Below are positions 55,281-64,000 of a stretch of 64,000 nucleotides of DNA, piece by piece (position 1 is the stretch's first letter; the number at the start of each line of letters is the position of its first letter). A model generated the notes under the pieces. That model did no database searches, had not been told where the DNA came from, and saw only the letters and a list, made by a program, of their open reading frames with translations. The stretch is from Thomasclavelia sp047249845 (GTDB lineage: Bacteria > Bacillota_I > Bacilli_A > Erysipelotrichales > Coprobacillaceae). The position numbers were made by a program, and so were the translations under genes. The DNA is taken from contig NZ_JBKTWO010000009.1 in NCBI RefSeq assembly GCF_047249845.1, positions 1 through 64,000 of the forward strand, written 5' to 3'.

Positions 55281-56680
55281 AAAGTGTTGAATTATTTTTA
55301 GATGGTGTTGGCATATTCTTTTTAATTTACCTATTTCTTTATACAACATATTTATTTTTATCAGTTTTGATTGGAGCACTACAATTATATAAAAAAGATC
55401 AAATGACAAGAGTTCGTAATCAACTTAAACATGAATATTATATTCCTATTTCAATTCTAGTACCTGCTTATAATGAAGAAGTAACAATAGTTGATAGTAT
55501 TAATTCATTATTAAAATTAGATTATACTCTTTATGAAATCATTATTATTGATGATGGTTCTAAAGATAACACAGTTAAAAATCTTCTTAATGCATTTGAT
55601 TTTGTTAAAGTTAATCGTCCTATTCATCTTCGTTTAAAATGTCAAAAACATAAAATAATTTATGAAACAAAAGTCAATAATATCAATATTACTTTGATTA
55701 GTAAAAATAATGGTGGTAAAGGTGATTCATTAAACATGGGAATCAATGCTTCTCGCTTTCCTTATTTTATCTGCATAGATGCTGATTCTCTACTTCAAAG
55801 TGATTCATTAGAAAAAATTATCCAACCAGTCATTGAAGATGAAAATGTTGTAGCAGTAGGCGGATTAATCCGAGTTGCCCAATGTGTAGAAATGGTAAAT
55901 GGTAAAGTTCTTGGCTATCGATTACCTGTAGACCCTCTTGTTAGTATGCAAGTAATTGAATATGATCGATCATTTTTAGCTTCTAGAATCTTAATGGATC
56001 AATTTAATGGTAACCTAATTATTTCTGGTGCTTTTGGCTTATTTAAAAAAGACATCGTTATTGCCTGTGGAGGATATGATACATCTACATTGGGTGAAGA
56101 TATGGAATTAGTTGTGAAATTACATGTTTTCTGTCGTAATAATTTAATTAATTATTCTATTCGTTATGAACCCAATGCAATCTGCTGGTCACAAGTTCCT
56201 AGTTCTATTAAAGATCTAATGAAACAAAGAAGACGGTGGTTTTTAGGATTGTTTCAATCAATGTTAAAATATCACCGAATATTTTTAAATTTAAGATTTG
56301 GTTTAGTTAGCTTTATTTCTTATATGTATTACTTATTATTTGAACTATTGTCCCCAGTTATTGAGGTTTTTGGTATTTTAACTATGTTATTAGCATTTGG
56401 ATATGGATATTTAAATTTCCCTTTTATGATTGAGTTTTTACTGCTCTATTCAATTTATGGGGCAATATTAACAATAACTGCTTTTTACCAGCGAATTTAT
56501 ACTCAAAACTTAAAAATCACACCACTAGATACTATTAAAGCTATTTTTATTTGCTTATTAGAAAGCTTATTTTTTCGCTATATCCTAGCATTTGTAAGAA
56601 CTACCGCATTAATCGGATATAAAAAGAAAAAACATTCCTGGGGCTCAATCAAACGAGTCAAACAAAATGATTTCCATTAA
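55277..56680 (+). CDS. Processive GT2 glycosyltransferase
   Basis: A 467-residue membrane enzyme of the cellulose/hyaluronan/PNAG synthase type. It has a membrane segment (about 8-35), then PAYNEE, IIDDGSKDNT, the DxD-type CIDADS, GEDMEL, and QRRRW (the Q(Q/R)xRW acceptor site). Three or four membrane segments follow (about 340-440). It should polymerise and export a sugar chain. The sugar is unknown. It is the last gene of the cluster. Confidence 0.88.
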   Translation: MKSVELFLDGVGIFFLIYLFLYTTYLFLSVLIGALQLYKKDQMTRVRNQLKHEYYIPISILVPAYNEEVTIVDSINSLLKLDYTLYEIIIIDDGSKDNTVKNLLNAFDFVKVNRPIHLRLKCQKHKIIYETKVNNINITLISKNNGGKGDSLNMGINASRFPYFICIDADSLLQSDSLEKIIQPVIEDENVVAVGGLIRVAQCVEMVNGKVLGYRLPVDPLVSMQVIEYDRSFLASRILMDQFNGNLIISGAFGLFKKDIVIACGGYDTSTLGEDMELVVKLHVFCRNNLINYSIRYEPNAICWSQVPSSIKDLMKQRRRWFLGLFQSMLKYHRIFLNLRFGLVSFISYMYYLLFELLSPVIEVFGILTMLLAFGYGYLNFPFMIEFLLLYSIYGAILTITAFYQRIYTQNLKITPLDTIKAIFICLLESLFFRYILAFVRTTALIGYKKKKHSWGSIKRVKQNDFH

Positions 56681-56682
56681 AT

Positions 56683-56716
56683 TAGACAGAGTACTATAAA
56701 TACCCTGTCTAGTTTT
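56683..56716. terminator. Terminator between GT2 and rpiR-family genes
   Basis: TAGACAG (56683-56689) pairs with CTGTCTA (56705-56711), followed by GTTTT. It lies between convergent genes. Confidence 0.65.
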
Positions 56717-57536
56717 CATTATTAATATTTTTATTTCCATATTTAAGATGATACATTGCTTCTAATACTTCAAATATATATGTGATTGAAAATTTCCCTA
56801 TTAATGAATGATGATCTGTCCCTACTTGCAAGATCATATCTACCATTTCACTATATACAAACTCATCTAATTGTGTAATAACGATTTTATATGCTGGCGA
56901 TTTAGAAATAGCTCTCATTATATCAGGATGACTAATCATAAAACCACCAGCAATACTTGAAACAATTATTAAATCATTTTTAGTTAATTGTTCAATTACT
57001 AAAAGCTGTTGTTGTAATGGATACATTGCACTACATTCTTTTCCTAGATATGAGAGTTCAATTTGTAACTGCATTGAAACTGATTGTGTGAAAAAATTTC
57101 CTGCAAAACAAATTCTACTGGATTCATAAATTTTATCAACAATAAATTCTAAGTCCTCATAATTAATACTGTCATATGTAGCACGTAAATTACTTATAAT
57201 ATTTTCAAAATGATTCTTGAATACCTCTTTACCACGGTGTAAATATTCTCGTTGTGGTAATTGATGGTCAAATTGAAGTCTTAAAGCATCTTTATTAAAA
57301 TAATTAAGATTCATTGTAACATCCATCTTAAAATCTGCAAAAGATTCATAATTGAGTTTTCTACATAATCTTGAAATTGTTGCAGTTGAAACATAACAAT
57401 AATTGGCAACATCAGTAATCGTGCTATCAGGTATTAAATAAATATTTTTCAATATCATTTTTGCAGCATTTGCATAAACATCATTAATGTTATTTGTATT
57501 AATGAAATTTATCAAATTATAAAAAGCCCCTCTCAT
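56709..57536 (-). CDS. RpiR/MurR-family regulator
   Basis: A 275-residue protein with an N-terminal HTH_6 domain (about 1-75; DVANYCYVSTATISRLCRKLNY) and a SIS sugar-phosphate domain (about 115-255; FAGNFFTQSVSMQLQIEL, VSSIAGG). It probably responds to a phosphorylated sugar. It lies 2 bases after the phosphatase gene. No sugar operon is directly adjacent, so its targets are unknown. Confidence 0.85.
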   Translation of the reverse strand: MRGAFYNLINFINTNNINDVYANAAKMILKNIYLIPDSTITDVANYCYVSTATISRLCRKLNYESFADFKMDVTMNLNYFNKDALRLQFDHQLPQREYLHRGKEVFKNHFENIISNLRATYDSINYEDLEFIVDKIYESSRICFAGNFFTQSVSMQLQIELSYLGKECSAMYPLQQQLLVIEQLTKNDLIIVSSIAGGFMISHPDIMRAISKSPAYKIVITQLDEFVYSEMVDMILQVGTDHHSLIGKFSITYIFEVLEAMYHLKYGNKNINNEN

Positions 57537-57538
57537 CT

Positions 57539-58285
57539 TTAACCCTCCTTATGAATTATTGTAATTTGACCATCATTTAAACATAAACAATTTAACTGTC
57601 CTACTGTTCCACAAGCTAAACCACCATCTATTCCAATCTTATTATGATGAATCTCATCAAGCCAAATATTAAAACTATGATCTCTATTCAATAAAGCGGT
57701 AGGTGTATGACCAAAAATATAAATCTTCGTTAAATCTCCTCGCTGTAAATAGAAATCTTCCCTAATCCAAAGCAGAGTATTTATATCTTGTTTTTCTAAA
57801 GGAATTTTAACATCTACCCCTGCATGAACTAAGATATAGGTTTGATTATTTACCTCTATTTGAAGATATTCAGGTAAATTATTTAAATACTCATATAAAT
57901 TTTTTAAAAACGCACTTCGAATAACCCGATAATCTTCATATCTTATTTTATCTTTCTGAAGATAACAACGGATATTTTCCATTGTTGTATCACCACCATT
58001 AGCTAACCATAGATTAAAGGCTCTTGATGGATAATCAAAATCATCATAATATACCCCATAATATAATGCCTCTTGCATCATATACTCATGATTACCTTTA
58101 AGTAAAATAATATTATCATGCTCTTGAATATAAAATAATATTTTTAAACTATCCGGTCCTCGATCACAAACATCACCAAGTATATATAATAAATCATATT
58201 CATTAAACGATATTTTATCTAATAATTTCATAAATAAATCATAATAACCATGGAGGTCACTTATGACATAAACACGTCGCATCAT
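57539..58285 (-). CDS. PPP-type metallophosphatase
   Basis: A 248-residue phosphatase with intact motifs: SDLHG (D10, H12), LGDVCDRG (D38, D41, R42), KGNHE (N65, H66, E67), VHAGV, and IFGHTPT. The set is that of Ser/Thr phosphatases and Ap4A hydrolases (PrpE, ApaH-like). Unlike the protein at 19662, all metal ligands are present. It is first of the two-gene unit with the RpiR regulator. Confidence 0.88.
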   Translation of the reverse strand: MMRRVYVISDLHGYYDLFMKLLDKISFNEYDLLYILGDVCDRGPDSLKILFYIQEHDNIILLKGNHEYMMQEALYYGVYYDDFDYPSRAFNLWLANGGDTTMENIRCYLQKDKIRYEDYRVIRSAFLKNLYEYLNNLPEYLQIEVNNQTYILVHAGVDVKIPLEKQDINTLLWIREDFYLQRGDLTKIYIFGHTPTALLNRDHSFNIWLDEIHHNKIGIDGGLACGTVGQLNCLCLNDGQITIIHKEG

Positions 58286-58417
58286 TCTATCACCTATACA
58301 TATGATAACACAATTATTTATTCATGAACAAAATAATTAATATAAACTTTACTATTTAAATTTTTTCTTTACAAAACAATTACGCCCTTATAATTTAATA
58401 TCTATTGTAAATAAAAC

Positions 58418-58445
58418 AGCACTTACCCAATACAAGGTTAGTGCT
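58418..58445 (-). terminator. Terminator for the 59799-58549 gene pair
   Basis: AGCACTTACC pairs with GGTTAGTGCT (one mismatch) around an 8-base loop, with GTTTTATTT after it on the minus strand. It lies about 100 bases after the last stop codon. Confidence 0.6.
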
Positions 58446-58548
58446 ATTATTATATGTGATAGTTATGTGTAAATCACTTTTATCTATAAAATTATCTCAT
58501 AATACTATATTATAAAGAAATATTTTAAATATATTGATACAATATTGA

Positions 58549-59259
58549 CTATTCCATTAAAGACTTCATTACTCGTATATCTGATTCACCAATATTTAAT
58601 TCTTCGACAAAAGTTTTTAAATCATCAACTTGTCCAGATGAACGTAGTTTTTGATTATCTAATTCTGGTGCAACTAGTAATCCAAAAGGTTTTAACTCTT
58701 CTACTTTTTTGTCTATAGTGGTATTAGAATTAATAATATTTTTTATCTTACTACTTGATATCCTTTTTGCATCTTCCCATTGTTCAAGAAATTCAGCTGA
58801 ACTTCCCCAATCTTTACCTTCGGCCTTATATATAGAATCTGGTAATGACTCTGGAGAAACAACATGCAAATCAGCTCTTGAAATTTGCTCAATTGCTGCT
58901 GCTAGCAAATATTGGGCTAGTCCCTGATTCCCCTTTGCAGTTTCTGTTTTCAATGTTTCTTCTAATATTGGTAACATCTTGGTCCCATTATCAATAATAG
59001 CCTCATATACCTTATTATTTTCAATATAATCATAAGGATTGGAACTTAACGCAAGTTTTTCATTATTAGCACAGATTCTATTTAATTCCAATTCTAATTC
59101 AGTAATTAAAGTTTCAGAATCCATAACTGATTTATTAACATTTTTTACTTCTGCATTAACCCTAGATGAATTCATCAAAATCCCCCAGAATGATAGCCCA
59201 ATTAATAAAATAGCCATTATTCCACTTAACACAATTTTTAAATTCATTTTTCTTAACAT
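58549..59259 (-). CDS. Membrane-anchored protein of unknown function
   Basis: A 236-residue protein with one N-terminal membrane segment (about 8-28) and a mostly helical outer domain. No family is recognised and there is no lipobox. It follows the secreted Cys/His protein by 12 bases on the same strand and is probably a partner or immunity-like protein of it; that pairing is inference from layout only. Confidence 0.65.
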   Translation of the reverse strand: MLRKMNLKIVLSGIMAILLIGLSFWGILMNSSRVNAEVKNVNKSVMDSETLITELELELNRICANNEKLALSSNPYDYIENNKVYEAIIDNGTKMLPILEETLKTETAKGNQGLAQYLLAAAIEQISRADLHVVSPESLPDSIYKAEGKDWGSSAEFLEQWEDAKRISSSKIKNIINSNTTIDKKVEELKPFGLLVAPELDNQKLRSSGQVDDLKTFVEELNIGESDIRVMKSLME

Positions 59260-59271
59260 CTTTCTTTCCTC

Positions 59272-59799
59272 CTATGAATAATTCGCTTTAAATGTCATAT
59301 GTCCATACAGATAATTTGTATATGGATTTTGATTATTATGACCAAATATTTCACAATGTCCCCATTTAGCACTCGTGTTACTTGGCGAACCAATTGCAAC
59401 AGCAAAGTGGGTTATAGCCCCATTGAGATAATATGCATAGATTTCCCTACTTCCAGGAAAAGTAACATTTTCTCCAGCATCTGCTTGATTTTTATACCCA
59501 TAACTATATAATAGAGACTTAGCTTCACCTCTAGATGGATTTCTATCACCCCATGGCCAATACCATCTTTGAGCAGGAGAAACATCCCCTAATGCATAAG
59601 ATAAACAATTATTTCCATAATCACCTCTTGCTATATATCTCCAATTATATGCAACTTTATTTCTAAATTCATTAGTAGTTTGAACTGAAGGAGTAGCTGC
59701 ACCAATTGTTATTGGTAAAATATTTGTAAATATCAAACTAACAATTGTAATTATCGAAAGTATTTTTATCCCAATTTTTTTACATCTTACTTTATCCAT
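59272..59799 (-). CDS. Secreted Cys/His protein, CHAP/NlpC-like
   Basis: A 175-residue protein with a signal peptide (cut after about IGAA, residue 35). C65 in NNCLSYALG and H131 in ITHFAVAIG give the Cys-His pair and spacing of papain-fold CHAP or NlpC/P60 domains; NQNPY may hold the third residue. The mature part is small and rich in aromatic residues (RWYWPWGDR). ATG 59799 follows GAGGAG at about 10 bases and is preferred to 59847. It may cut peptides or peptidoglycan. Confidence 0.65.
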   Translation of the reverse strand: MDKVRCKKIGIKILSIITIVSLIFTNILPITIGAATPSVQTTNEFRNKVAYNWRYIARGDYGNNCLSYALGDVSPAQRWYWPWGDRNPSRGEAKSLLYSYGYKNQADAGENVTFPGSREIYAYYLNGAITHFAVAIGSPSNTSAKWGHCEIFGHNNQNPYTNYLYGHMTFKANYS

Positions 59800-59832
59800 A
59801 TTAAAAACGCTCCTCTTCGTAATTGTCTTGAT

Positions 59833-59879
59833 AACTTTTGTATACAAAAAGTTTTATAAAATAATAGATAATGCCTCAA
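59833..59879 (-). promoter_or_regulatory. Promoter with palindromic operator before the Cys/His gene
   Basis: On the minus strand TTGAGG (59874-59879) and TAAAAC (59851-59856) are 17 bases apart. A near-perfect palindrome, AACTTTTGTATACAAAAAGTT (shown with one extra A), covers 59833-59853, over and past the -10. Its centre TTGTATACAA is symmetric. A repressor site is likely. Confidence 0.5.
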
Positions 59880-60325
59880 CACATTACTTCCCACTACTGT
59901 TTAATAAATAATAATCCCTATATTATCCTTTTAGTATTTAATCTGATGTATTATTAAAATAATTTTCAATACCTTTTATACAATAATCTTTTTAAATCCA
60001 AAATATCTTATTTATCATATTTAATTATGATATCTATTACAACAGCATATTCATCAACCCATATCTACACTAGTAAAATGATAATTAGACGATTAAATTT
60101 AAAAATTGTATATTATAAAAACTAAAATCACTATTTAAAAAGTGGGACCTTTCACAATTTATAATTTTTACAATTTACCTCTTTCCCTTGAGGATTAATA
60201 TTATCTTCAAATTTATTATAACATAAAAAGTGGTTTATATATCATGTATTTATTAATATTTTATACCAAAAAAATTTCAATATGACTTATTTATTTAAAA
60301 TCATATCTAATAGAATTTTTACAAT
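59880..60325. other. Gene-free AT-rich stretch
   Basis: No frame with a ribosome binding site, no repeat array and no RNA gene was seen between the Cys/His gene promoter and the argF terminator. Confidence 0.5.
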
Positions 60326-60346
60326 AAAAAAAGAGGATATACCCTC
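60326..60346 (-). terminator. Terminator after argF
   Basis: A short GAGG/CCTC hairpin (GAGGATATACCCTC at 60333-60346) is followed by seven T on the minus strand. The stem is short, but the T run is good. Confidence 0.6.
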
Positions 60347-60382
60347 AATAAACTAAAAATCAGTTCATATCTTATATCTTCT

Positions 60383-61372
60383 TTATTTTCTTCCTAAAGT
60401 TGCAACCATTACTGCCTTAATAGTATGCATTCTATTCTCTGCCTCATCAAAAACAACAGAATTTTGGCTTCTAAATACCTCATCTTCAACTTCCCGAATA
60501 TCAATTCCCTGCTCATATTTTTCTTTAGCAAGTGTTGTTTCAAAATCATGGAAAGATGGTAAACAGTGCATAAATAAAGTTTTATCATTACCTGTTTTTG
60601 CCATCATTTCTTGAGTTACTTTATAAGGTGATAATAATTTTACTCGTTTTGGATATAATTCTTCAGCTTCCCCCATTGAAACCCAAATATCTGTATAAAT
60701 GACATCAGCATCTTTAACAGCTTTTTCAACATTATCTGTGATAGTTAAGCTTCCGCCAGATTTAGTTGCCTCTTCTTTACAATATGCCACTACTTCAGGA
60801 TCCATCTCCAATTCACTTGGTCCTAAAGCTACAAAGTGCATTCCCATCTTTGCAGCTCCATACATTAAACCATAACAAACATTATTACGAATATCACCTG
60901 TAAATACAAATTTAATTTCATTTAATGGTTTATCTAAGTGTTCTTCAATCGTTAAGAAATCAGCTAAAGTTTGGGTTGGATGATCCACATCGGTTAACCC
61001 ATTCCACACTGGCACCCCTGAATAATCACGCAATGCTTCGACTGTACTTTGATCAAAGCCCCTAAATTCAATTCCATCATACATTCTACCTAATACTTTT
61101 GCAGTATCTTCAATTGATTCTTTTTTACCCATTTGCGAATTAGATAAGAAGGTTACATGCCCACCTTCATCCAATACAGCAACTTCAAAAGCACATCTTG
61201 TTCTTGTTGAAGTTTTTTCAAATAATAAGACGATATTTTTACCAGCTAAACTATTACCTAAAATTCCTTTCTTTTTATCAGCTTTTAATTTATGAGCTAA
61301 ATCTAATAAATATCTAATTTCTTCTTTTGAATAATCTTTGAGTGTTAAAAAACTTCTTCCATGTAAATCCAT
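60383..61372 (-). CDS. argF: Ornithine carbamoyltransferase
   Basis: A 329-residue enzyme that makes citrulline from ornithine and carbamoyl phosphate. Family motifs are intact: EKTSTRTRCAFE (carbamoyl phosphate loop), DHPTQTLADFLT, and FMHCLPSFHD with catalytic Cys. AGGGGG precedes the ATG. It lies alone, away from argCJB and argGH. No carbamate kinase or deiminase gene is nearby, so a biosynthetic role is more likely than catabolic. Confidence 0.95.
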   Translation of the reverse strand: MDLHGRSFLTLKDYSKEEIRYLLDLAHKLKADKKKGILGNSLAGKNIVLLFEKTSTRTRCAFEVAVLDEGGHVTFLSNSQMGKKESIEDTAKVLGRMYDGIEFRGFDQSTVEALRDYSGVPVWNGLTDVDHPTQTLADFLTIEEHLDKPLNEIKFVFTGDIRNNVCYGLMYGAAKMGMHFVALGPSELEMDPEVVAYCKEEATKSGGSLTITDNVEKAVKDADVIYTDIWVSMGEAEELYPKRVKLLSPYKVTQEMMAKTGNDKTLFMHCLPSFHDFETTLAKEKYEQGIDIREVEDEVFRSQNSVVFDEAENRMHTIKAVMVATLGRK

Positions 61373-61396
61373 TATTAATCCCCCTTTATTTTATTA

Positions 61397-61441
61397 ATTT
61401 TAACAAAAATAAAAGCAATAATCAACTAGTTGATTATTGCT
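61397..61441 (-). promoter_or_regulatory. argF promoter embedded in the upstream terminator
   Basis: The stem AGCAATAATCAA / TTGATTATTGCT (61414-61441) followed by a T-rich tract ends the upstream gene. Its distal arm supplies TTGATT (61420-61425 on the minus strand) as a -35, with TAAAAT (61397-61402) 17 bases on. So the same bases stop one transcript and start the next. Confidence 0.6.
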
Positions 61442-61611
61442 GGTTTTTCTTCCTTTTCAAACATCTCACTGATGTTGTCTTTAGATTGGATGATTAATTC
61501 CCTAACCTGTTTTAATGTTTCATCTGTAATCAAAATATCAAACGCTTCTTTAGCTGTTGTTGCTTCAACCGCAATTGCCAAATCTAAACGAAATAATTTT
61601 TTTTCATCCAT
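61426..61611 (-). CDS. Small acidic protein of unknown function
   Basis: A 61-residue protein (starts MDEKKLFRLDLAIAVEATTA) with an alpha/beta pattern and no membrane segment. AGGAGG precedes the ATG. It lies 13 bases after hflX and ends in a terminator, so it is co-transcribed with hflX. No family known to me. Confidence 0.65.
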   Translation of the reverse strand: MDEKKLFRLDLAIAVEATTAKEAFDILITDETLKQVRELIIQSKDNISEMFEKEEKPAIIN

Positions 61612-61624
61612 GATAAAACCTCCT

Positions 61625-62851
61625 TTAATTTTTTAATAAATACTTACTATACTTATTTATCTCTTTTGGATGCATTTCAACTTTTAGATAAATACTATTT
61701 TCTAAATACTGAAATTCTAACACTAAATTATGTTGATGTAAATACTTGAATATCTCACCATCTTGATAAGGAATATTTAAATCATAAATAGCATAATCTT
61801 TAAAAAGGATATCACTGATAGTTTTTTCTAATTGATCTAATCCAATTCGCTCCTTAGCCGAAATAAAGACATATGGGTCTAACGGTACAATAAATCCATA
61901 CTTGTTTAAATCAACTTTATTATATGCATATATCATCGGTGTATCCTTTACTCCTAATTCCTCTAATACTAAATTAGTTGTTTTAATATAAGATTCATAA
62001 TTAGGATTTGAAGTATCTACAACCTGAATTAATAAATCTGCTTCAACAACTTCTTCTAATGTTGAACGAAAAGCCTGAATTAATTGATGTGGTAATCGTT
62101 CAATAAAACCGACTGTATCTGTAAGTAAACAAGGATGATGATTAATCATTACACTCCTTGTTGCTGTTTCTAAAGTTGCAAAGAGCATATCTTTTTGCAA
62201 TACTTGCTTATCTTTATTAAGACAAAAAGCATTCATCAAAGTACTTTTACCACTATTAGTGTAACCAACTAAAGCTACTACTTTCATTTCATTGTTTTTA
62301 CGTCTCTTTCGTTGATTCTGGCGCTGTCTAACTATTTTAGCTAATTGTTTTTTAGCTTGTAAAACATGATTTGCAATCAACCGGCGATCTAATTCTATCT
62401 GTTTTTCACCACTTCCACGAAAACCAGAACCTCCCTGTTGACTGTATAAATACTTTTTCATTCCTGCTAAACGTGGTAATAAATATTGCCCTTTAGCTAT
62501 CTCAACTTGTAATTTAGCTTCTCTACTTTGAGCTCTAACTTCAAAAATACGCAAGATCAAATCAGTTCGGTCGGTTACTTCAATATCTAGTATATCTATT
62601 AGATTTTTTACTTGCAAAGGGGATAATTCTTCATCAAAAATTACTACATCCACATCCTCCAGCAAAGCTCTGATTTCTTTAACTTTACCTGTACCAATAT
62701 ATAGTGAAGGATTAATCTTATCTAAATTTTGAATACATTTTTTTGTTACTTTAATATTACATGCTTTACATAATTGTTCTAACTCTACCAATGAATTATC
62801 TAAGTCATAATTCATATCTTTATATCTTACTCCTACAATTAAGGCATTCAT
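61625..62851 (-). CDS. hflX: GTPase HflX
   Basis: A 408-residue ribosome-associated GTPase that splits stalled ribosomes under stress. It has the N-terminal HflX domain with SGFRGSGEKQIELDRR, a coiled basic linker (RQRQNQRKRRKN), G1 GYTNSGKSTL, G3 DTVGF, G4 NKVD and a C-terminal domain. GAGGTG precedes the ATG. It is first in a two-gene unit and divergent from the YlbJ-like gene. Confidence 0.93.
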   Translation of the reverse strand: MNALIVGVRYKDMNYDLDNSLVELEQLCKACNIKVTKKCIQNLDKINPSLYIGTGKVKEIRALLEDVDVVIFDEELSPLQVKNLIDILDIEVTDRTDLILRIFEVRAQSREAKLQVEIAKGQYLLPRLAGMKKYLYSQQGGSGFRGSGEKQIELDRRLIANHVLQAKKQLAKIVRQRQNQRKRRKNNEMKVVALVGYTNSGKSTLMNAFCLNKDKQVLQKDMLFATLETATRSVMINHHPCLLTDTVGFIERLPHQLIQAFRSTLEEVVEADLLIQVVDTSNPNYESYIKTTNLVLEELGVKDTPMIYAYNKVDLNKYGFIVPLDPYVFISAKERIGLDQLEKTISDILFKDYAIYDLNIPYQDGEIFKYLHQHNLVLEFQYLENSIYLKVEMHPKEINKYSKYLLKN

Positions 62852-62908
62852 TTTTTCACCTCATCTAATTTTACCCTATCTTATCAAATATTACTAGAAG
62901 GAAAACAT

Positions 62909-63823
62909 ATGAAAAAATTAAATTACTATTTTACTTTATTATTAGTTGCATTTATAACATTATTTTCATTCTTTAATATGTTTCAAATCGTTTCACTATC
63001 TAACAATGTAATTAAAATTGTGATCAATAATCTTTTACCATCTCTTTTACCTTTTATGATCTTAATTTCTTTATGTTTATCATTAGGTTTATTGAATCTT
63101 TTTAGTTATTTAATTCAATGGTTTTTTAAACCATTATTTAAATTATCACCAATCATGTCTTCTATATACTTCATCTCTTTTTTTTGCGGTTATCCAACAA
63201 ATGTTAAAATGATTAAAGAAGCTTATGAATTAAAATATATCGATAAAGATGAATTACAGCATTTATTATCAATTGCCTCATTTGCATCAATTTCTTTTAT
63301 CTTTGTATCCTTAGATTTAGAAAATCCTGCAATCATTTATCTATGTCACTTAATTCCCAGTCTTATTAGAGCATTATTCTACCATAAACATTATTCATTT
63401 CAGACTCTTCAAGAGTCTCTTATCAAACTTAAGCAACCACATCTAAATTTTGTTGAGGCATTAAAACAAAGTATCCTTAGTTCTTGTTATGCTTTTATCT
63501 TTATTTTAGGTTATATGCTTGTTTTTCAATTTATTGGTTATGCTCTATCTCATGTAATCAACGATAGTTTTTTTTATGCTATTATTCAAGGTATTCTCGA
63601 ATTTAGTTCAGGAAGTTTACAATTATTACAATTTAAACATACACCATTAGTTTATAGTTTAATTTGTTTTAATTTATCATTTAGTGGTCTTAGTGTTATG
63701 ATGCAGACAGATAACTTATTATATGGAATTGATTATAGCTTTAAAAATTATTTTATGGCACGTTTATATCATGGCATATTTTCTTTTACAATTTGTTTAG
63801 TTATTTATACTTATATCTTATAA
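62909..63823 (+). CDS. YlbJ-like membrane protein (nucleoside-recognition type)
   Basis: A 304-residue protein with about eight membrane segments. The conserved PSLLPFMILI and FFCGYPTNVKMIKEAYE match YlbJ and the Gate/nucleoside-recognition domain, where GYPTGAK is typical. YlbJ acts in sporulation in Bacillus; its presence does not prove this organism sporulates. AGAAGGA precedes the ATG. The window ends soon after with no further gene. Confidence 0.8.
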   Translation: MKKLNYYFTLLLVAFITLFSFFNMFQIVSLSNNVIKIVINNLLPSLLPFMILISLCLSLGLLNLFSYLIQWFFKPLFKLSPIMSSIYFISFFCGYPTNVKMIKEAYELKYIDKDELQHLLSIASFASISFIFVSLDLENPAIIYLCHLIPSLIRALFYHKHYSFQTLQESLIKLKQPHLNFVEALKQSILSSCYAFIFILGYMLVFQFIGYALSHVINDSFFYAIIQGILEFSSGSLQLLQFKHTPLVYSLICFNLSFSGLSVMMQTDNLLYGIDYSFKNYFMARLYHGIFSFTICLVIYTYIL

Positions 63824-64000
63824 TTAAATTAATTTCAGTTCTTATCATACTCAAATCTTAACCAATAGAAATGAGATATGAATTATAAATAAAAAAATTC
63901 TACGGCTTATTAATTTGTTATAACGATAATATAGTTATAGATAGTTAAACAAATACCTACTATATATTTTTATATTGTAAATCAACCGATTTAAATACAA
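63824..64000. other. Window end, no gene seen
   Basis: AT-rich sequence with no frame of note and no clear terminator after the YlbJ-like gene. Confidence 0.4.

Noticed and set aside
1..64000. tRNA and rRNA genes
   Set aside because: No cloverleaf TTC-type arm with matching acceptor stem and no rRNA-like sequence was noticed; a covariance search would be needed to exclude them fully.

Overview
The window is AT-rich DNA (about 30% GC by eye) with short intergenic gaps, strong purine-rich ribosome binding sites and many hairpin-plus-T-run terminators. A T-box leader, RNase J, a CcpA-type cre site, GntR/RpiR regulators, DegV, bactofilin and a VanZ-like protein point to a low-GC Firmicute. The gene mix (trehalose PTS, GH31 with dockerin and cohesin modules, class B PBP, VTC/CotH cluster) resembles gut Erysipelotrichales such as Thomasclavelia or Coprobacillus relatives. 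That placement is inference; no rRNA is present.

Layout. 1-6.3 kb: a trehalose locus (treR, a membrane MutS-like ATPase, treP, treC) with TreR-like palindromes on a near-consensus promoter. 6.3-12.1 kb: bactofilin, L,D-transpeptidase, HAD phosphatase, aminotransferase, a PII-like protein, an unknown membrane protein and thioredoxin. 12.1-16.9 kb: a GntR-controlled ABC exporter operon with its operator. 17-20.5 kb: DegV, RNase J and a degenerate metallophosphoesterase. 20.5-24.7 kb: a decayed lipoprotein region, then argCJB behind a T-box. 24.7-27.1 kb: a class B PBP gene of clearly higher GC, then a SAP/DUF6434 gene remnant. 27.3-32.5 kb: a large secreted GH31 enzyme and a surface protein behind a cre box. 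32.6-36.2 kb: an ABC-2 transporter and an AI-2E family permease. 36.4-39.1 kb: argGH. 39.1-41 kb: a VanRS-like two-component system. 41.1-42.2 kb: a dead IS3-family element. 42.4-45.1 kb: a PAS-GGDEF-EAL protein and a TetR regulator. 45.7-48.3 kb: VanZ-like protein, a 33-residue membrane peptide, a C39-like peptidase and a DUF218 surface protein. 48.7-56.7 kb: a VTC / DUF4956 / CotH / GH-like / HEAT / GT2 cluster. 56.7-60 kb: RpiR regulator, PPP-type phosphatase and a two-gene secreted/membrane pair. 60.4-63.8 kb: argF, a small protein, hflX and a YlbJ-like protein.

Arginine synthesis is split over three places (argCJB, argGH, argF); argD is not in the window. The most unusual locus is the 48.7-56.7 kb cluster. 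It joins a polyphosphate-polymerase-type domain, a DUF4956 membrane protein, a CotH-type kinase, a glycosidase-like protein with its nucleophile position changed, a HEAT-repeat membrane protein and a processive glycosyltransferase. The operon part sits behind a three-arm attenuator-like leader. I read it as a surface glycopolymer assembly or modification system that I cannot match to a named pathway. Other notable signals are a nearly identical 20-bp direct-repeat box before both the response regulator gene and the vanZ-like operon, a hairpin between the Shine-Dalgarno and start codon of treR, and three frame breaks that all fall on runs of seven A.
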